A stretch of DNA of 64,000 nt from Streptomyces sp. DH5 (GTDB lineage Bacteria; Actinomycetota; Actinomycetes; Streptomycetales; Streptomycetaceae). The notes below the pieces were generated by a model. The model was not told where the DNA came from. It saw only the letters and a list, made by a program, of their open reading frames with translations, and made no database searches. Location of the stretch: positions 186,001 to 250,000 of the forward strand of contig NZ_JAHWGP010000001.1 in assembly GCF_020873915.1 (NCBI RefSeq). Reading direction: 5' to 3'. Position numbers and translations under genes: made by a program. Of this stretch, positions 1 to 9,823 are shown in pieces (position 1 is the stretch's first letter; every line of letters begins with the position of its first letter).

Positions 1-483
1 GATCTGGTCGTCGATGATCGAGGTGTACTGCTCGAGTGCCTCCTCGGCGGTGATGTCGCTGGGGTCGTCCACCTGGTCCCGGTAGTACTCCAGGCTGCCC
101 ACCGAGCCGAGCACCGAGTACAGCCGGTCCGAGACGCGTGCCGGTGCCCCGGCGATCGCGTCCGCCTGCGCGGCCAGCTTCGCGACCGCCGCGTCCGTCC
201 GCTCGCGCTGGGCCTCGAGGGCTGACCGCGAGCTCCGCGGCTCGGCCAGCCAGGCGGCGGTCAGCCTGCGCTCCTTCTGCAGCGCCAGTGTGGCGTGCGT
301 GCCCATCGCGCCGGTGGAACGGCTCAGCTGCGTCTGGGACCGGAGCTCCAGCCCTTCCGAGAACATCTGGATGGTCGTCAGGCCCCACATGCCGGCGAGG
401 GTGACGCTGGGTACCAGGGCGAGGAGGAACAGCGAGAGACGAATGGAGCCGAGACGGCGCCGGGCACCTGTCCGTGGAGACAT
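1..483 (-). CDS. Nitrate/nitrite-sensing (NIT) domain sensor histidine kinase, N-terminal part
   Basis: The reading frame is open from an ATG at 483 to the left edge, giving 161 residues with the C-terminus outside the window. After a short basic N-terminus there is a membrane segment at about residues 15-35. A predicted extracellular helical segment follows, rich in Leu, Arg and Gln, and containing KERRLTAAWLAEP, which resembles the NIT sensor domain of actinobacterial membrane histidine kinases. In that family NIT is followed by a second membrane segment, HAMP and kinase domains, none of which is visible here. The next gene on the same strand is a sugar-type binding lipoprotein 50 bp upstream, so kinase and lipoprotein may be co-transcribed. 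The family call rests on the N-terminus alone. Confidence 0.6.
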   Translation of the reverse strand, partial: MSPRTGARRRLGSIRLSLFLLALVPSVTLAGMWGLTTIQMFSEGLELRSQTQLSRSTGAMGTHATLALQKERRLTAAWLAEPRSSRSALEAQRERTDAAVAKLAAQADAIAGAPARVSDRLYSVLGSVGSLEYYRDQVDDPSDITAEEALEQYTSIIDDQI

Positions 484-533
484 CGTGGTCCTAGAGCGGT
501 CGGGTGTCGGGGGAGGTACGCACGGGCGGCCCG

Positions 534-1544
534 TCAGCGGGTTCCGTCGGCGGCGAATCCGGCGACCGAGTCCGCGTTGGCCTTCGAGACGAACGCCGGG
601 CCGGTCAGCACCGGCGAGACTCCGCCGCCGCTGGTGTTGCCGTTGGTCCGGTACAGCCACAACGCGTCCACGGCGAGGTAGCCCTGCAGGTAGGGCTGCT
701 GGTCGACGGCGAACCGCACGTTGCCGCCACGCACGGCGTCCACCAGGTCCTTGTTGAGGTCGAAGGTGGCGACATCGGCGTCGCTGCCCGCCTCCGCGGC
801 CGCCTCGACCGCGGTGAGCGCGAAGTCCGCGCCGTTGGTGACGATTTGGTCGACGCTCGACTCCTGCCGCAGCTTCGCGGTGAGGATGCCGGTGACGGCC
901 CGCGGGTCGGTGCCGTCGACGTAGAGGTTCTCCGTCCTGCCGCCGAACGTCTTGCGCACGCCGGCGCAGCGCGCCTCCAGGCCGACGTTGCCCCGCTCGT
1001 GGATGACGCACAGGGCGTGCCCGGCCTTCAGCTCGTTCAGCTTCTCGCCCACGGCCCGGCCCGCCACGCTCTCGTCCTGGCCGAAGAACGCGAGCAGTCC
1101 GGCCGGCTTCCAGGCGTCCATGCCCGAGTTGAGCCCGACGACGGGGATGTCCACGGACCGCGCCTCGTTCACCGGGCCCCGCATGGCCTGCGGCTTGGCC
1201 AGCGTCAGAGCGATGCCGTCGGCGCCGTCACGGACCGCCTCGCGGACCAGTTCGGCCTGGCCCGCGGGGTCCGGGTCGCTCACGTACGTCAGCGCGATGC
1301 CGTCCTTGGCCGCCGCCGCCTCGGCACCCTTGCGCACCCGGTCCCAGAAGGCGTCGCCCTCACTGCCGTGGGTGACCATCGTGATCCTCATCCGGCCCGC
1401 GTCCGTCCCGCCCGCGTCGTCCGCGTCCGAGGAGCCGCCGGACGACCCGAGAGCGGAGCAGCCGCTCACCAGCAGACCGGCGGCGGCTGCCAGGACCGCC
1501 GCGCGGGGACGCGGGAAGCGGCGGGACGGGGAGGAGGTGTTCAT
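534..1544 (-). CDS. Sugar-type ABC substrate-binding lipoprotein (periplasmic-binding-protein family 4/RbsB-like)
   Basis: 336 residues. An Arg-rich N-terminus, a hydrophobic stretch and the lipobox LVSGC (Cys29) mark an exported lipoprotein. The mature part has the two-lobe sugar-binding pattern: MVTHGSEGDAFWDRVRKGAE near the start, DGIALTLAKPQA, IPVVGLNSGMDA and a closing FAVDQQPYLQGYLAVDAL segment as in RbsB-like proteins. I chose the ATG at 1544 because it places the signal peptide correctly; a longer open frame extends upstream without signal features. No permease or ATPase lies beside it, whereas a sensor kinase does, so it could present a ligand to that kinase rather than feed a transporter. 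This last point is inference. Confidence 0.8.
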   Translation of the reverse strand: MNTSSPSRRFPRPRAAVLAAAAGLLVSGCSALGSSGGSSDADDAGGTDAGRMRITMVTHGSEGDAFWDRVRKGAEAAAAKDGIALTYVSDPDPAGQAELVREAVRDGADGIALTLAKPQAMRGPVNEARSVDIPVVGLNSGMDAWKPAGLLAFFGQDESVAGRAVGEKLNELKAGHALCVIHERGNVGLEARCAGVRKTFGGRTENLYVDGTDPRAVTGILTAKLRQESSVDQIVTNGADFALTAVEAAAEAGSDADVATFDLNKDLVDAVRGGNVRFAVDQQPYLQGYLAVDALWLYRTNGNTSGGGVSPVLTGPAFVSKANADSVAGFAADGTR

Positions 1545-2360
1545 GAGGAGTGCGGGACCTCGCTGTGCGGCCGAGCAAGAGCAGGGGAGAGCACGGACGG
1601 CCGCCGCGGGGTGCGTTGGCCGGCCGGGTGACTCTCGCTGGCCCGGAGCCAACCCTGTGCGACCACCGGTCGTCAAGTGAAGGGCCACGTGAAGTGAGGT
1701 GATGCTGCCGCATTGTGATGAACAGTGAGGGCCGGGGGATGCGGTGAGGATGTCCGCCCGCCGGCAGCGGGGCTCCGGAACGCATCCTCCTGCGCGGCGG
1801 GAACGGGCCGGGGTCCTTCCGGCCGGTGGGGACGAACCGCCTGGCGCGTGCGGGGCCGTTCCGGCGCGGGGCACGGCCTCACGTTTCCGGTCGGCCGCCG
1901 TTCGCCGAGGGTGGGTTTCCGGTCGGATCGAGGGTTTCCCCCGTATCCGGCCGGCTCGGGGGCTGCCTATCGTTCGACCTCACGCGGCATGTCGACCGGC
2001 CCCCTCCGCTTCGAGGGCGGGCGAGTCCTGCGCCGCGGGGGCGAAGTCCGGCGCGGGTGCGGCACGTGGTTTCACGGCCACCGGCCGGCCGCTGACCATC
2101 CGGGCCGCCCTCACGAACAGGCGGGCCGGCCGGTGCGGATGGGGCACCGGTCGGCCCGCCGTTCTCTTTTGTGCCGCCGCCTGCCACACTTGGATACCAG
2201 GCGCGCCGTTTTCTTTCCGGGGGCCCGTTTGTTTTGCCGGATGCGCCCCGGTTCGGTCACCCGCACGCGGGGTGGACATGGCCACAGAGTGAGATATCGT
2301 GTACGGCGCGTTAAAAACAAACGGCATGACCCGTTCCTTTCTGGCTCAGGAGTACAGGCG
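1545..2360. other. 816-bp intergenic region between a divergent lipoprotein gene and a TetR regulator gene
   Basis: No convincing gene is seen here; the open frames have no family signature and biased composition. The last 150 bp before the TetR gene are relatively AT-rich and hold the ARE-like operator described separately. Two further half-site-like tracts also lie here, ccgttttcttt at 2206-2216 and cccgtttgtttt at 2224-2235. The second matches the right-half sequence of AREs (CCGTTTGTTTT), but its partner half is not clear. Confidence 0.4.
2315..2340 (+). promoter_or_regulatory. ARE-like operator (gamma-butyrolactone receptor box)
   Basis: A 26-bp imperfect palindrome: left arm aaacaaacgg (2315-2324), 6-nt spacer, right arm ccgttccttt (2331-2340). 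The arms match at 8 of 10 positions. Size, AT-rich ends and ACGG..CCGT core resemble the autoregulatory elements bound by ScbR/ArpA-type repressors. It ends 20 bp before the start codon of a ScbR-type gene, which fits autorepression. Confidence 0.6.
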
Positions 2361-3008
2361 ATGGCGAGGCAGGTACGCGCCGAGCAGACCCGCGCGACGA
2401 TCATCACGGCCGCCGCCGACCTGTTCGACCGCCAGGGATACGAATCGACCAGCCTCAGCGACATCGTGGAGCACGCCCAGGTCACCAAGGGCGCCCTGTA
2501 CTTCCACTTCGCCGCGAAGGAGGACCTGGCCCATGCCATCCTGGAACTGCAGTCCGCGACCAGCCGGCGGCTGGCCCGGGACACCGAGAGCCGGGGACAC
2601 ACCTCCCTGGAGGCGCTGATGCGCCTCACCTTCTGCATAGCCAGGATGTCCGCCGAGGACCCCGTCCTGCGGGCCGGACTGCGGCTCGCCACCGGCGGCA
2701 CCCGCCCGCGCCCGCCGCTCAGCCACCCCTTCACCGAGTGGCTGGACATCGTCACGGTCCGGCTCCTCGGCGCTGTGAAGGAGGCCGACGTCCATCCCGA
2801 CGTCGACATCGACGTCGTGGCCCACTCCCTCGTCTGCTTCTTCGTCGGGACGCGCGTCGTCGGCCGTTCCCGGGAATCCGTCGCCCGGCAGCCCCGCCGG
2901 ACGGCGGAGATGTGGCAGATCCTCATCCGCGGCCTGGTCCCCGTGACCCGCCGCGCACGCTATCTCTCCCTGGCCGCACGGCTGGAGCGGGAGATCGCGC
3001 CGGTGTGA
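2361..3008 (+). CDS. ScbR/ArpA-type gamma-butyrolactone receptor-like TetR regulator
   Basis: 215 residues, the usual length for this family. The N-terminal helix-turn-helix is clear (TRATIITAAADLFDRQGYES, then TSLSDIVEHAQVTKGALYFHF at about 30-50), including the KGALYFHF recognition helix typical of butyrolactone receptors. Trp127 (HPFTEW) falls where these receptors carry the conserved ligand-pocket Trp. The start ATG follows an AGGAG at 2349-2353. An ARE-like palindrome lies just upstream. No afsA/scbA butyrolactone synthase gene is adjacent, so this is an orphan receptor or pseudoreceptor. Known members control antibiotic production and morphological genes; which genes this one controls cannot be read here. 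Confidence 0.85.
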   Translation: MARQVRAEQTRATIITAAADLFDRQGYESTSLSDIVEHAQVTKGALYFHFAAKEDLAHAILELQSATSRRLARDTESRGHTSLEALMRLTFCIARMSAEDPVLRAGLRLATGGTRPRPPLSHPFTEWLDIVTVRLLGAVKEADVHPDVDIDVVAHSLVCFFVGTRVVGRSRESVARQPRRTAEMWQILIRGLVPVTRRARYLSLAARLEREIAPV

Positions 3009-3057
3009 CGTCAGGCGCGCCACGACCGGCCCGCGTTACCGGGTCTCTTGCAGAAAG

Positions 3058-3077
3058 CCCCGGCGTTCACGCCGGGG
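3058..3077 (+). repeat. Left-end subterminal hairpin of the IS element
   Basis: ccccggcg and cgccgggg (8 bp, perfect) with loop ttca. In IS200/IS605 elements a TnpA dimer binds such end hairpins. It could also act as a terminator for the TetR gene ending 50 bp earlier. Confidence 0.7.
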
Positions 3078-3111
3078 ATGAATGCACTTCAAGGCTGCTC
3101 TGACGTATACC

Positions 3112-3528
3112 TCAGCGCGGACGTTTTTGCTGCTCGGTGTACTGGCGGACGATCGCCGACGGTGCTCCGCCGCAGGACGCGGAGAAGTACGAGGGCGACC
3201 ACAGATGCCCGTGCGTGGTGGCGCGGCTGATCCGGCCGGTGAACTCCTGTCGTGTCCGGCGGGCGGAGACACCCTTGAGGCTGTTGACCAGCTTCGAGAC
3301 GGCGGCCTTGGGCGGGTGGTGCACCAGGAGGTGGACATGATCGCGTTCGCCGTTGAACTCCTTCAGCTCGGCCTCGAAGTCCTCGCACACCTTGCGCATG
3401 ATCTCCTCGCAGCGTGTCAGTATCTCGTCGGTGAACACCCCACGCCGGTACTTCGTCACAAAGACCAAGTGCACACGCATCGCCGAAACCACGTGTCTTC
3501 CACGCCTGTAATCATTCGGTACATCCAT
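3112..3528 (-). CDS. tnpA: IS200/IS605 TnpA, HUH-Y1 single-strand transposase
   Basis: 138 residues, normal for the family. The HUH nuclease motif is ERDHVHLLVHHPP (His64, His66), and the catalytic tyrosine of the C-terminal helix is Tyr130 in IVRQYTEQQ. TnpA enzymes cut and join single-stranded element ends by a transient phosphotyrosine bond. The ATG at 3528 is 27 bp from the divergent tnpB start. An N-terminal 15-residue extension precedes the usual start region, and the internal ATG at residue 17 (MRVHLVFVTKYR) may be the real start. No frameshift or stop is seen, so it appears functional. Confidence 0.9.
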   Translation of the reverse strand: MDVPNDYRRGRHVVSAMRVHLVFVTKYRRGVFTDEILTRCEEIMRKVCEDFEAELKEFNGERDHVHLLVHHPPKAAVSKLVNSLKGVSARRTRQEFTGRISRATTHGHLWSPSYFSASCGGAPSAIVRQYTEQQKRPR

Positions 3529-3555
3529 GAGACCAATCGCAGTAGGATCTTGGAT

Positions 3556-4800
3556 GTGCAGCTCCGCTACAACTATCGGGCCTACCCGGACGCGTCCCAG
3601 CGCGGTGCGCTGGCCAGTGCATTCGGGTGCGCCCGCGTAGTGTGGAACGACTGCCTGCGCGACCGCAGGGAGGCGCACGCGGCGGGGCTGCCGTACGTGA
3701 AGTCGGCGGAGCTGTCCCGGCTTCGCATCACCCAGGCCAAGCGCACCGAGGAACGCGCCTGGCTCGCCGACGTGTCGGCGGTCGTCCTCCAGCAGTCGCT
3801 CCGGGACCTCGACACCGCTTTCAAGAACTTCTTCGACTCGGTCAAGGGCACACGGCAGGGCCGCACGGTGGGTCCTCCCCGCTACAAATCGAAGAAGGAC
3901 ACCCGGCAGTCGATCCGCGTCAACACCAACGCCTTCTGCCTCCGGGACGACGGCACGGTGTACGTGGCCAAGGTCGGCGACCTCAAGGTCAGGTGGTCCC
4001 GCAGGCTTCCGGCCGCGCCCACGTCTCTGACCGTCACCAAGGACAGCTGCGGCCGGTACTTCCTCAGTTTCGTCGTGGACACCGAGCCGGACACCCTCCC
4101 CGGGGTGGAGTCGGAAGCAGGTATCGATCTCGGCTTGTCCGCCTTCGCGGTCCTGTCGGACGGGACGAAGATCGCCAGCCCTCGCTTCCTGCGTCGGGCG
4201 GAGAAGAAACTCAAACGCCTTCAGCGGGAGCTGTCCCGCAAGCAGAAGGGATCGAAGAACCGGGCCAAGGCCCGGATCAAGGTCGCACGCCAGCACGCCC
4301 GAGTGGCGGACCGGCGCCGGGACTTCCACCACAAGGCATCCACACAGATCATCCGCGACAATCAAGCGGTGTATGTGGAGGACCTCGCGGTGTCCGGTCT
4401 CGGGCGCACCCGGCTCGCCAAGTCCGTGCACGACGCGGGATGGTCCGCGTTCGTCGGCATGCTGGAATACAAGGCGGCTCTGTACGGCCGCACCTTCGTC
4501 AAGGTGGACCGGGCCTTCCCATCCTCCCAGGTCTGCTCGGCCTGCGGATTCCGGGACGGACCCAAGCCCCTGCATATCCGCGAGTGGACGTGCGGCGCGT
4601 GCGGCACCGTACACGACCGCGACCACAACGCGGCCCGCAATGTCCTGTCCGAGGGACGCCGTATCGTCGCCGCCGGACGGGCGGAGACGCTAAACGCCTG
4701 TGGAGCGCCGGTAAGACGGGCACACGTGCCCGCACAGCGCGTTGAAGCAGGAAGCCACCGGAAGGGTCGGACGACCCAGGCCGGAATCCCTGGACTTTAG
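3556..4800 (+). CDS. tnpB: IS200/IS605 TnpB, RNA-guided RuvC-like nuclease
   Basis: 414 residues from a GTG at 3556, with a weak purine-rich site at 3542-3548. The RuvC triad is intact: Asp191 (GIDLGLSAF), Glu275 (YVEDLAVSGL) and Asp356 (HDRDHNAARN). The zinc finger is complete (Cys327, Cys330, Cys346, Cys349). TnpB proteins are known to use an element-encoded omega RNA to cut DNA next to a TAM matching the left flank, which promotes retention of the IS. The stop codon lies inside the right-end hairpin region, as expected if the 3' end of the gene also encodes the RNA scaffold. A longer open frame upstream overlaps tnpA and has no family similarity, so I rejected it. Confidence 0.92.
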   Translation: MQLRYNYRAYPDASQRGALASAFGCARVVWNDCLRDRREAHAAGLPYVKSAELSRLRITQAKRTEERAWLADVSAVVLQQSLRDLDTAFKNFFDSVKGTRQGRTVGPPRYKSKKDTRQSIRVNTNAFCLRDDGTVYVAKVGDLKVRWSRRLPAAPTSLTVTKDSCGRYFLSFVVDTEPDTLPGVESEAGIDLGLSAFAVLSDGTKIASPRFLRRAEKKLKRLQRELSRKQKGSKNRAKARIKVARQHARVADRRRDFHHKASTQIIRDNQAVYVEDLAVSGLGRTRLAKSVHDAGWSAFVGMLEYKAALYGRTFVKVDRAFPSSQVCSACGFRDGPKPLHIREWTCGACGTVHDRDHNAARNVLSEGRRIVAAGRAETLNACGAPVRRAHVPAQRVEAGSHRKGRTTQAGIPGL

Positions 4801-4817
4801 GCCAGGGAGCACGTCAA
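4764..4817 (+). ncRNA. Candidate omega RNA 3' scaffold at the IS right end
   Basis: Two perfect hairpins are packed at the end of tnpB: gggtc/gaccc (4764-4777) and tccctgg/ccaggga (4787-4808, loop of 8). They are followed by TCAA at the proposed element end. TnpB omega RNAs overlap the end of tnpB and continue past the element border, so the guide would be the sequence from 4818 onward, at the start of the DUF89 gene. The 5' limit is unknown. Confidence 0.5.
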
Positions 4818-4827
4818 GGTGATCCGC

Positions 4828-6003
4828 ATGCCCGACACCCCCACCGCGCCCGTGATCCTCGCCGACGAGCCCGGCACGTTTCCGCACGGCGTGCTGGCCG
4901 AGCGACACCCCGCGATCATCCGGCAGGTGCGCGAGGCGTTCCCGTACGAACCCGCCCGGCACCGCGCCCTCGACGCCCTGCTGGCCGAGTGCACCGGGGG
5001 CACCGTCGAACCGCTTCCCGCGGACTCCCACGACCGGGAGCGCTGGCGGGCCTGGGGCATGGACGGCTACGCCGGCCGGTCCTGGTTCGAGGTGCCCTGG
5101 CTGTGGTCCGAGAGCTTCTTCTACCGCCGGCTGCTGGACGCCGTGGGCTACTTCGCGCCCGGCCCCTGGCAGGGCGTCGACCCGTTCCGCCCCTCCAAAC
5201 TCGCCGAACTCGACTCGCCCGCCACGGACGAGGAACTGGCCGCGCTCGACGACCTCGCGGACCGCCCCGAGGACGAACAGGCGGCCGCCCTGCTGCACGG
5301 CTCCCTGTGGGGCAACCGCGCCGACCTGGGCTTCCGGCTGTCCGCCGAGGGCGCCGAGCGGAGCGCCGCCGTCCCCGCCCTGGTGGCCGACGACAGCGAG
5401 CGCCTGTGGCCGCTGCTCGACGCCTCCTCCGCCACCCTGTGCCTGGTCGCCGACAACGCGGGCCGCGAACTCGTCCCGGATCTGCTGCTCATCGCCCACC
5501 TGCTCGCACACGGCCGCATCGGCCGCGCGGTGCTGCACCTCAAGCCGTACCCGTACTACGTCTCCGACGCCACCACCGCCGACCTCGTCGACGCGGTGCG
5601 CCGGCTCACCGGTGCCGAGGGGGTGGCGGCCGAGTACGGGCGCGGCCTGTGGGCCGCCCTGGGCGACGGCCGGCTCTCCCTGCGCACGCACCCGTTCTCC
5701 TGCTCGCCGCTGCCCTACGCGGACATGCCGGACGACCTCCGCGCCGACTTCGCCGCCGCCACCGTCACCGTCGTCAAGGGCGACCTCAACTACCGCCGTC
5801 TCGTGGGGGACCGGTACTGGCCCCCGACCACGCCGTTCGCCGACGTCACCCGGTACTTCCCCGGGCCGGTCGCCGCGCTGCGCACCCTGAAGTCCGATGT
5901 GATCACCGGACTGAGCGCCGGCACCGAGGCGGCGCTGACGGCCGCGGAGGGGCAGCGCTGGCGGACCGCCGGCACCCACGCGCTGGTCCAGGTACGGAAC
6001 TGA
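4828..6003 (+). CDS. DUF89/ARMT1-like damage-control phosphatase family protein
   Basis: 391 residues. The motif LVADNAGRELVPDLLLIAHLL followed by HLKPYPYYVSDATTAD is the DUF89 metal-binding core (Asp-Asn pair plus downstream Asp). Characterised DUF89 members are metal-dependent phosphatases acting on damaged sugar phosphates or cofactors; the substrate here cannot be told. I chose the ATG at 4828 because AAGGTGA lies 7-8 nt upstream; a GTG at 4819 is the alternative. The IS element ends directly before this ribosome-binding site, so native upstream control may have been cut off. Confidence 0.75.
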   Translation: MPDTPTAPVILADEPGTFPHGVLAERHPAIIRQVREAFPYEPARHRALDALLAECTGGTVEPLPADSHDRERWRAWGMDGYAGRSWFEVPWLWSESFFYRRLLDAVGYFAPGPWQGVDPFRPSKLAELDSPATDEELAALDDLADRPEDEQAAALLHGSLWGNRADLGFRLSAEGAERSAAVPALVADDSERLWPLLDASSATLCLVADNAGRELVPDLLLIAHLLAHGRIGRAVLHLKPYPYYVSDATTADLVDAVRRLTGAEGVAAEYGRGLWAALGDGRLSLRTHPFSCSPLPYADMPDDLRADFAAATVTVVKGDLNYRRLVGDRYWPPTTPFADVTRYFPGPVAALRTLKSDVITGLSAGTEAALTAAEGQRWRTAGTHALVQVRN

Positions 6004-6088
6004 GCCCGTGACTCCCGTTCCGGGCGGGGTTCACGCGATGGTGTGATCACGCTCCGGCGGGCGGATGCCGCCGGCGGGCCACGGGTAG

Positions 6089-8254
<2,166 letters not shown>

Positions 8255-8284
8255 CGTCCGGGCCCCTTCCGCCGGAGGCGAACC

Positions 8285-8887
8285 ATGGAACAACCAGCTC
8301 TGCGGCCCCGGCCGATGCCCGGGGACGGGACCGGAGCGGACGGCCCCGGCTGCCCGGAGCGCCGTGCCGAGTCCGTACGGGCGTCCGGGCGGCGTGCGGG
8401 GCGACGCCGCGGGCGGCGACCGACGGCCGCCGTGCTCGGAGTGCTGGCCGGTGTGGTGCTGGTGCTGTCCGGCGTCGGGCTGGGGGCGATGGGAGCCACC
8501 GTCGCCGGCGCGGGCGGGATCGCCGAGCTCAGGCGGCAGCCGGGGACGGATCCCGCGCCGGGCCCGTCCGGCCCGGCGCGGCACCTCGCGCCCACCGGGC
8601 CGGGGGCGGCGCCCGCACCGGTCACCGCCCGGCTCGGGGTGGAGGTGGCCGACGACCGCGGACCGGGCGCCCGGATCGTCGGTGTGCACGTCCCGGGCCC
8701 GGGGTTCTCGGCCGGTCTGGTCCGGGGGGACGTACTCCTCGCCTTCGGCGGTACCCGCGTCGACTCGGCCGCCGACCTGGCCCGCGCCGTCGCCCGGGCC
8801 CGCCCGGGCGACGAGGTGGAACTGACGGTGCGCCACCGCGGAGGAACCCGTCAGCGGATCACGGCGGTCCCCGGCATCGTCACGTGA
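8285..8887 (+). CDS. Membrane-anchored PDZ-domain protein
   Basis: 200 residues. A basic N-terminal cytoplasmic part is followed by one membrane segment (AVLGVLAGVVLVLSGVGLGA, about 50-70), a Pro/Gly-rich linker and a C-terminal PDZ fold with GVHVPGPGFSAGLVRGDVLL and the DSAADLARAVARARPGDEVELTV segment. There is no protease domain, so it is probably an adaptor rather than a DegP-type enzyme. GGAGG sits 8 nt before the ATG. Its end overlaps by 8 bp the end of the convergent metallophosphoesterase remnant. Confidence 0.8.
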   Translation: MEQPALRPRPMPGDGTGADGPGCPERRAESVRASGRRAGRRRGRRPTAAVLGVLAGVVLVLSGVGLGAMGATVAGAGGIAELRRQPGTDPAPGPSGPARHLAPTGPGAAPAPVTARLGVEVADDRGPGARIVGVHVPGPGFSAGLVRGDVLLAFGGTRVDSAADLARAVARARPGDEVELTVRHRGGTRQRITAVPGIVT

Positions 8888-9632
8888 CCACACGGAAGTG
8901 GCTGGTGAGCCGGCCGTCGTCGTCCAGGACGTGGAAGGCGAGACCGGCCGGGGCGTCCCGGTCCGCGACCGGCTCGCCCTCCCAGGGCAGCCTCGGCGTC
9001 CAGGTCACCCCGGCCCCACCGGCACCGGACGGCCCGCGAAGGTGGTGGCGGCCGGGGTGTGGGCGTGCCCGGTGATCAGTCCGGCGATCCGGGGCCGCCG
9101 CGCCGGCAGACCGGCCGGCCGCCCCGCGTCGCGCAGGGGGCGGGAGTCGGGCAGGGGGTGGTGCAGGGGGACCGGCGGGTGAGGGAGGGCGAGCAGGACC
9201 GGCAGGCCCTCCGCGAGCCCGCCGAGGGTCGACTCGATCCGGACGAGGGTCTCCGCGTCCAGCTCGCCGTCGTCACGGCCCGGGAGCTCGAGTCGCACGT
9301 CAGCACGGCGCCGCCGTCCAGTACGTGTGCGCTGTTCACCGCCCGTCCGCGGCGGGCTGCCCCGGCAGGGCGGTGCGGTACGGGGCCCGGACGTCGTGGT
9401 CGCCCGGGCGGGTCAGCACCGGGAAGGGAGCGTCCCCGTCGCGCAGCCCGAGCGGGCGGGCGGCCTCCTCGTACTCGCCCTCGGTGCCGTGGTCCGCGAT
9501 GTCCCCGGTCACCAGCAGCGCGTCCGGCGGTTCCGGCAGTTCCCACAGCCGGTCGCGCACCCGCCGGGCCCGTTCGGTCGCCCGCCCGGTTCCGTCCAGG
9601 TGCAGATCGCTGATGTGCGCGAGTACGAGCAC
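8880..9632 (-). pseudogene. Metallophosphoesterase, broken by three apparent frameshifts
   Basis: All metallophosphoesterase blocks are present in order on the minus strand but in different frames. Frame 1 (9632 to about 9345) has HISDLHLDG, TGDIADHG and RPGDHD. Frame 2 (about 9345-9300) has VNSAHVLDGG. Frame 3 (about 9300-9008) has ALPHPPVPLH and GLITGHAHTP. Frame 4 (about 9008-8880) has VTWTPRLPWEGEP to the stop. Each switch occurs at a G/C-rich run. With one base corrected at each, a single ORF of about 250 residues would result, the normal family length. Either the gene is a recent pseudogene or the assembly has errors in G runs. Note GDHD where GNHD is usual. Confidence 0.75.
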
Positions 9633-9823
9633 GATCGTGGGCCCCCCGGCAACGTCCTAATGGTTGCCGGTGATCCAACCGTTAACTGTCGTGGACGGGC
9701 AATCGTTTCCCGCTGGTGCGCGCGGAGCGTGCGCGGCGAACACCGTCAATCGGCTCGCGCCGCCCCCGTCCGCCGGGCAGGATGCTGCCCGTAGCCCCGA
9801 CGTCCGCCCTGGGAGGCCACCGG

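Larger units (their letters stand above)
3040..4817. mobile_element. IS200/IS605-family insertion sequence, IS608-like, with divergent tnpA and tnpB
   Basis: Two intact element genes, a Y1 transposase (minus) and TnpB (plus), lie between two subterminal hairpins. The left hairpin is at 3058-3077, the right one at 4787-4808. TTAC occurs at 3036-3039, 18 nt before the left hairpin, and TCAA at 4814-4817, 6 nt after the right one. These are the flanking tetranucleotides used by IS608, so I set the boundaries at 3040 and 4817 (1778 bp, close to IS608 size). As expected for this family there are no terminal inverted repeats or target duplication. The tetranucleotides are short and could coincide by chance, so the exact ends are provisional. 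Confidence 0.8.

Noticed and set aside
504-1631. 375-codon plus-strand frame opposite the binding lipoprotein
   Set aside because: It is the antisense shadow of a lipoprotein with clear lipobox and fold motifs.
1725-2360. Long open frames upstream of the TetR gene
   Set aside because: They are Arg/Gly/Pro-rich, without family features, and are typical chance frames of high-GC DNA. The TetR start at 2361 has a good ribosome-binding site.
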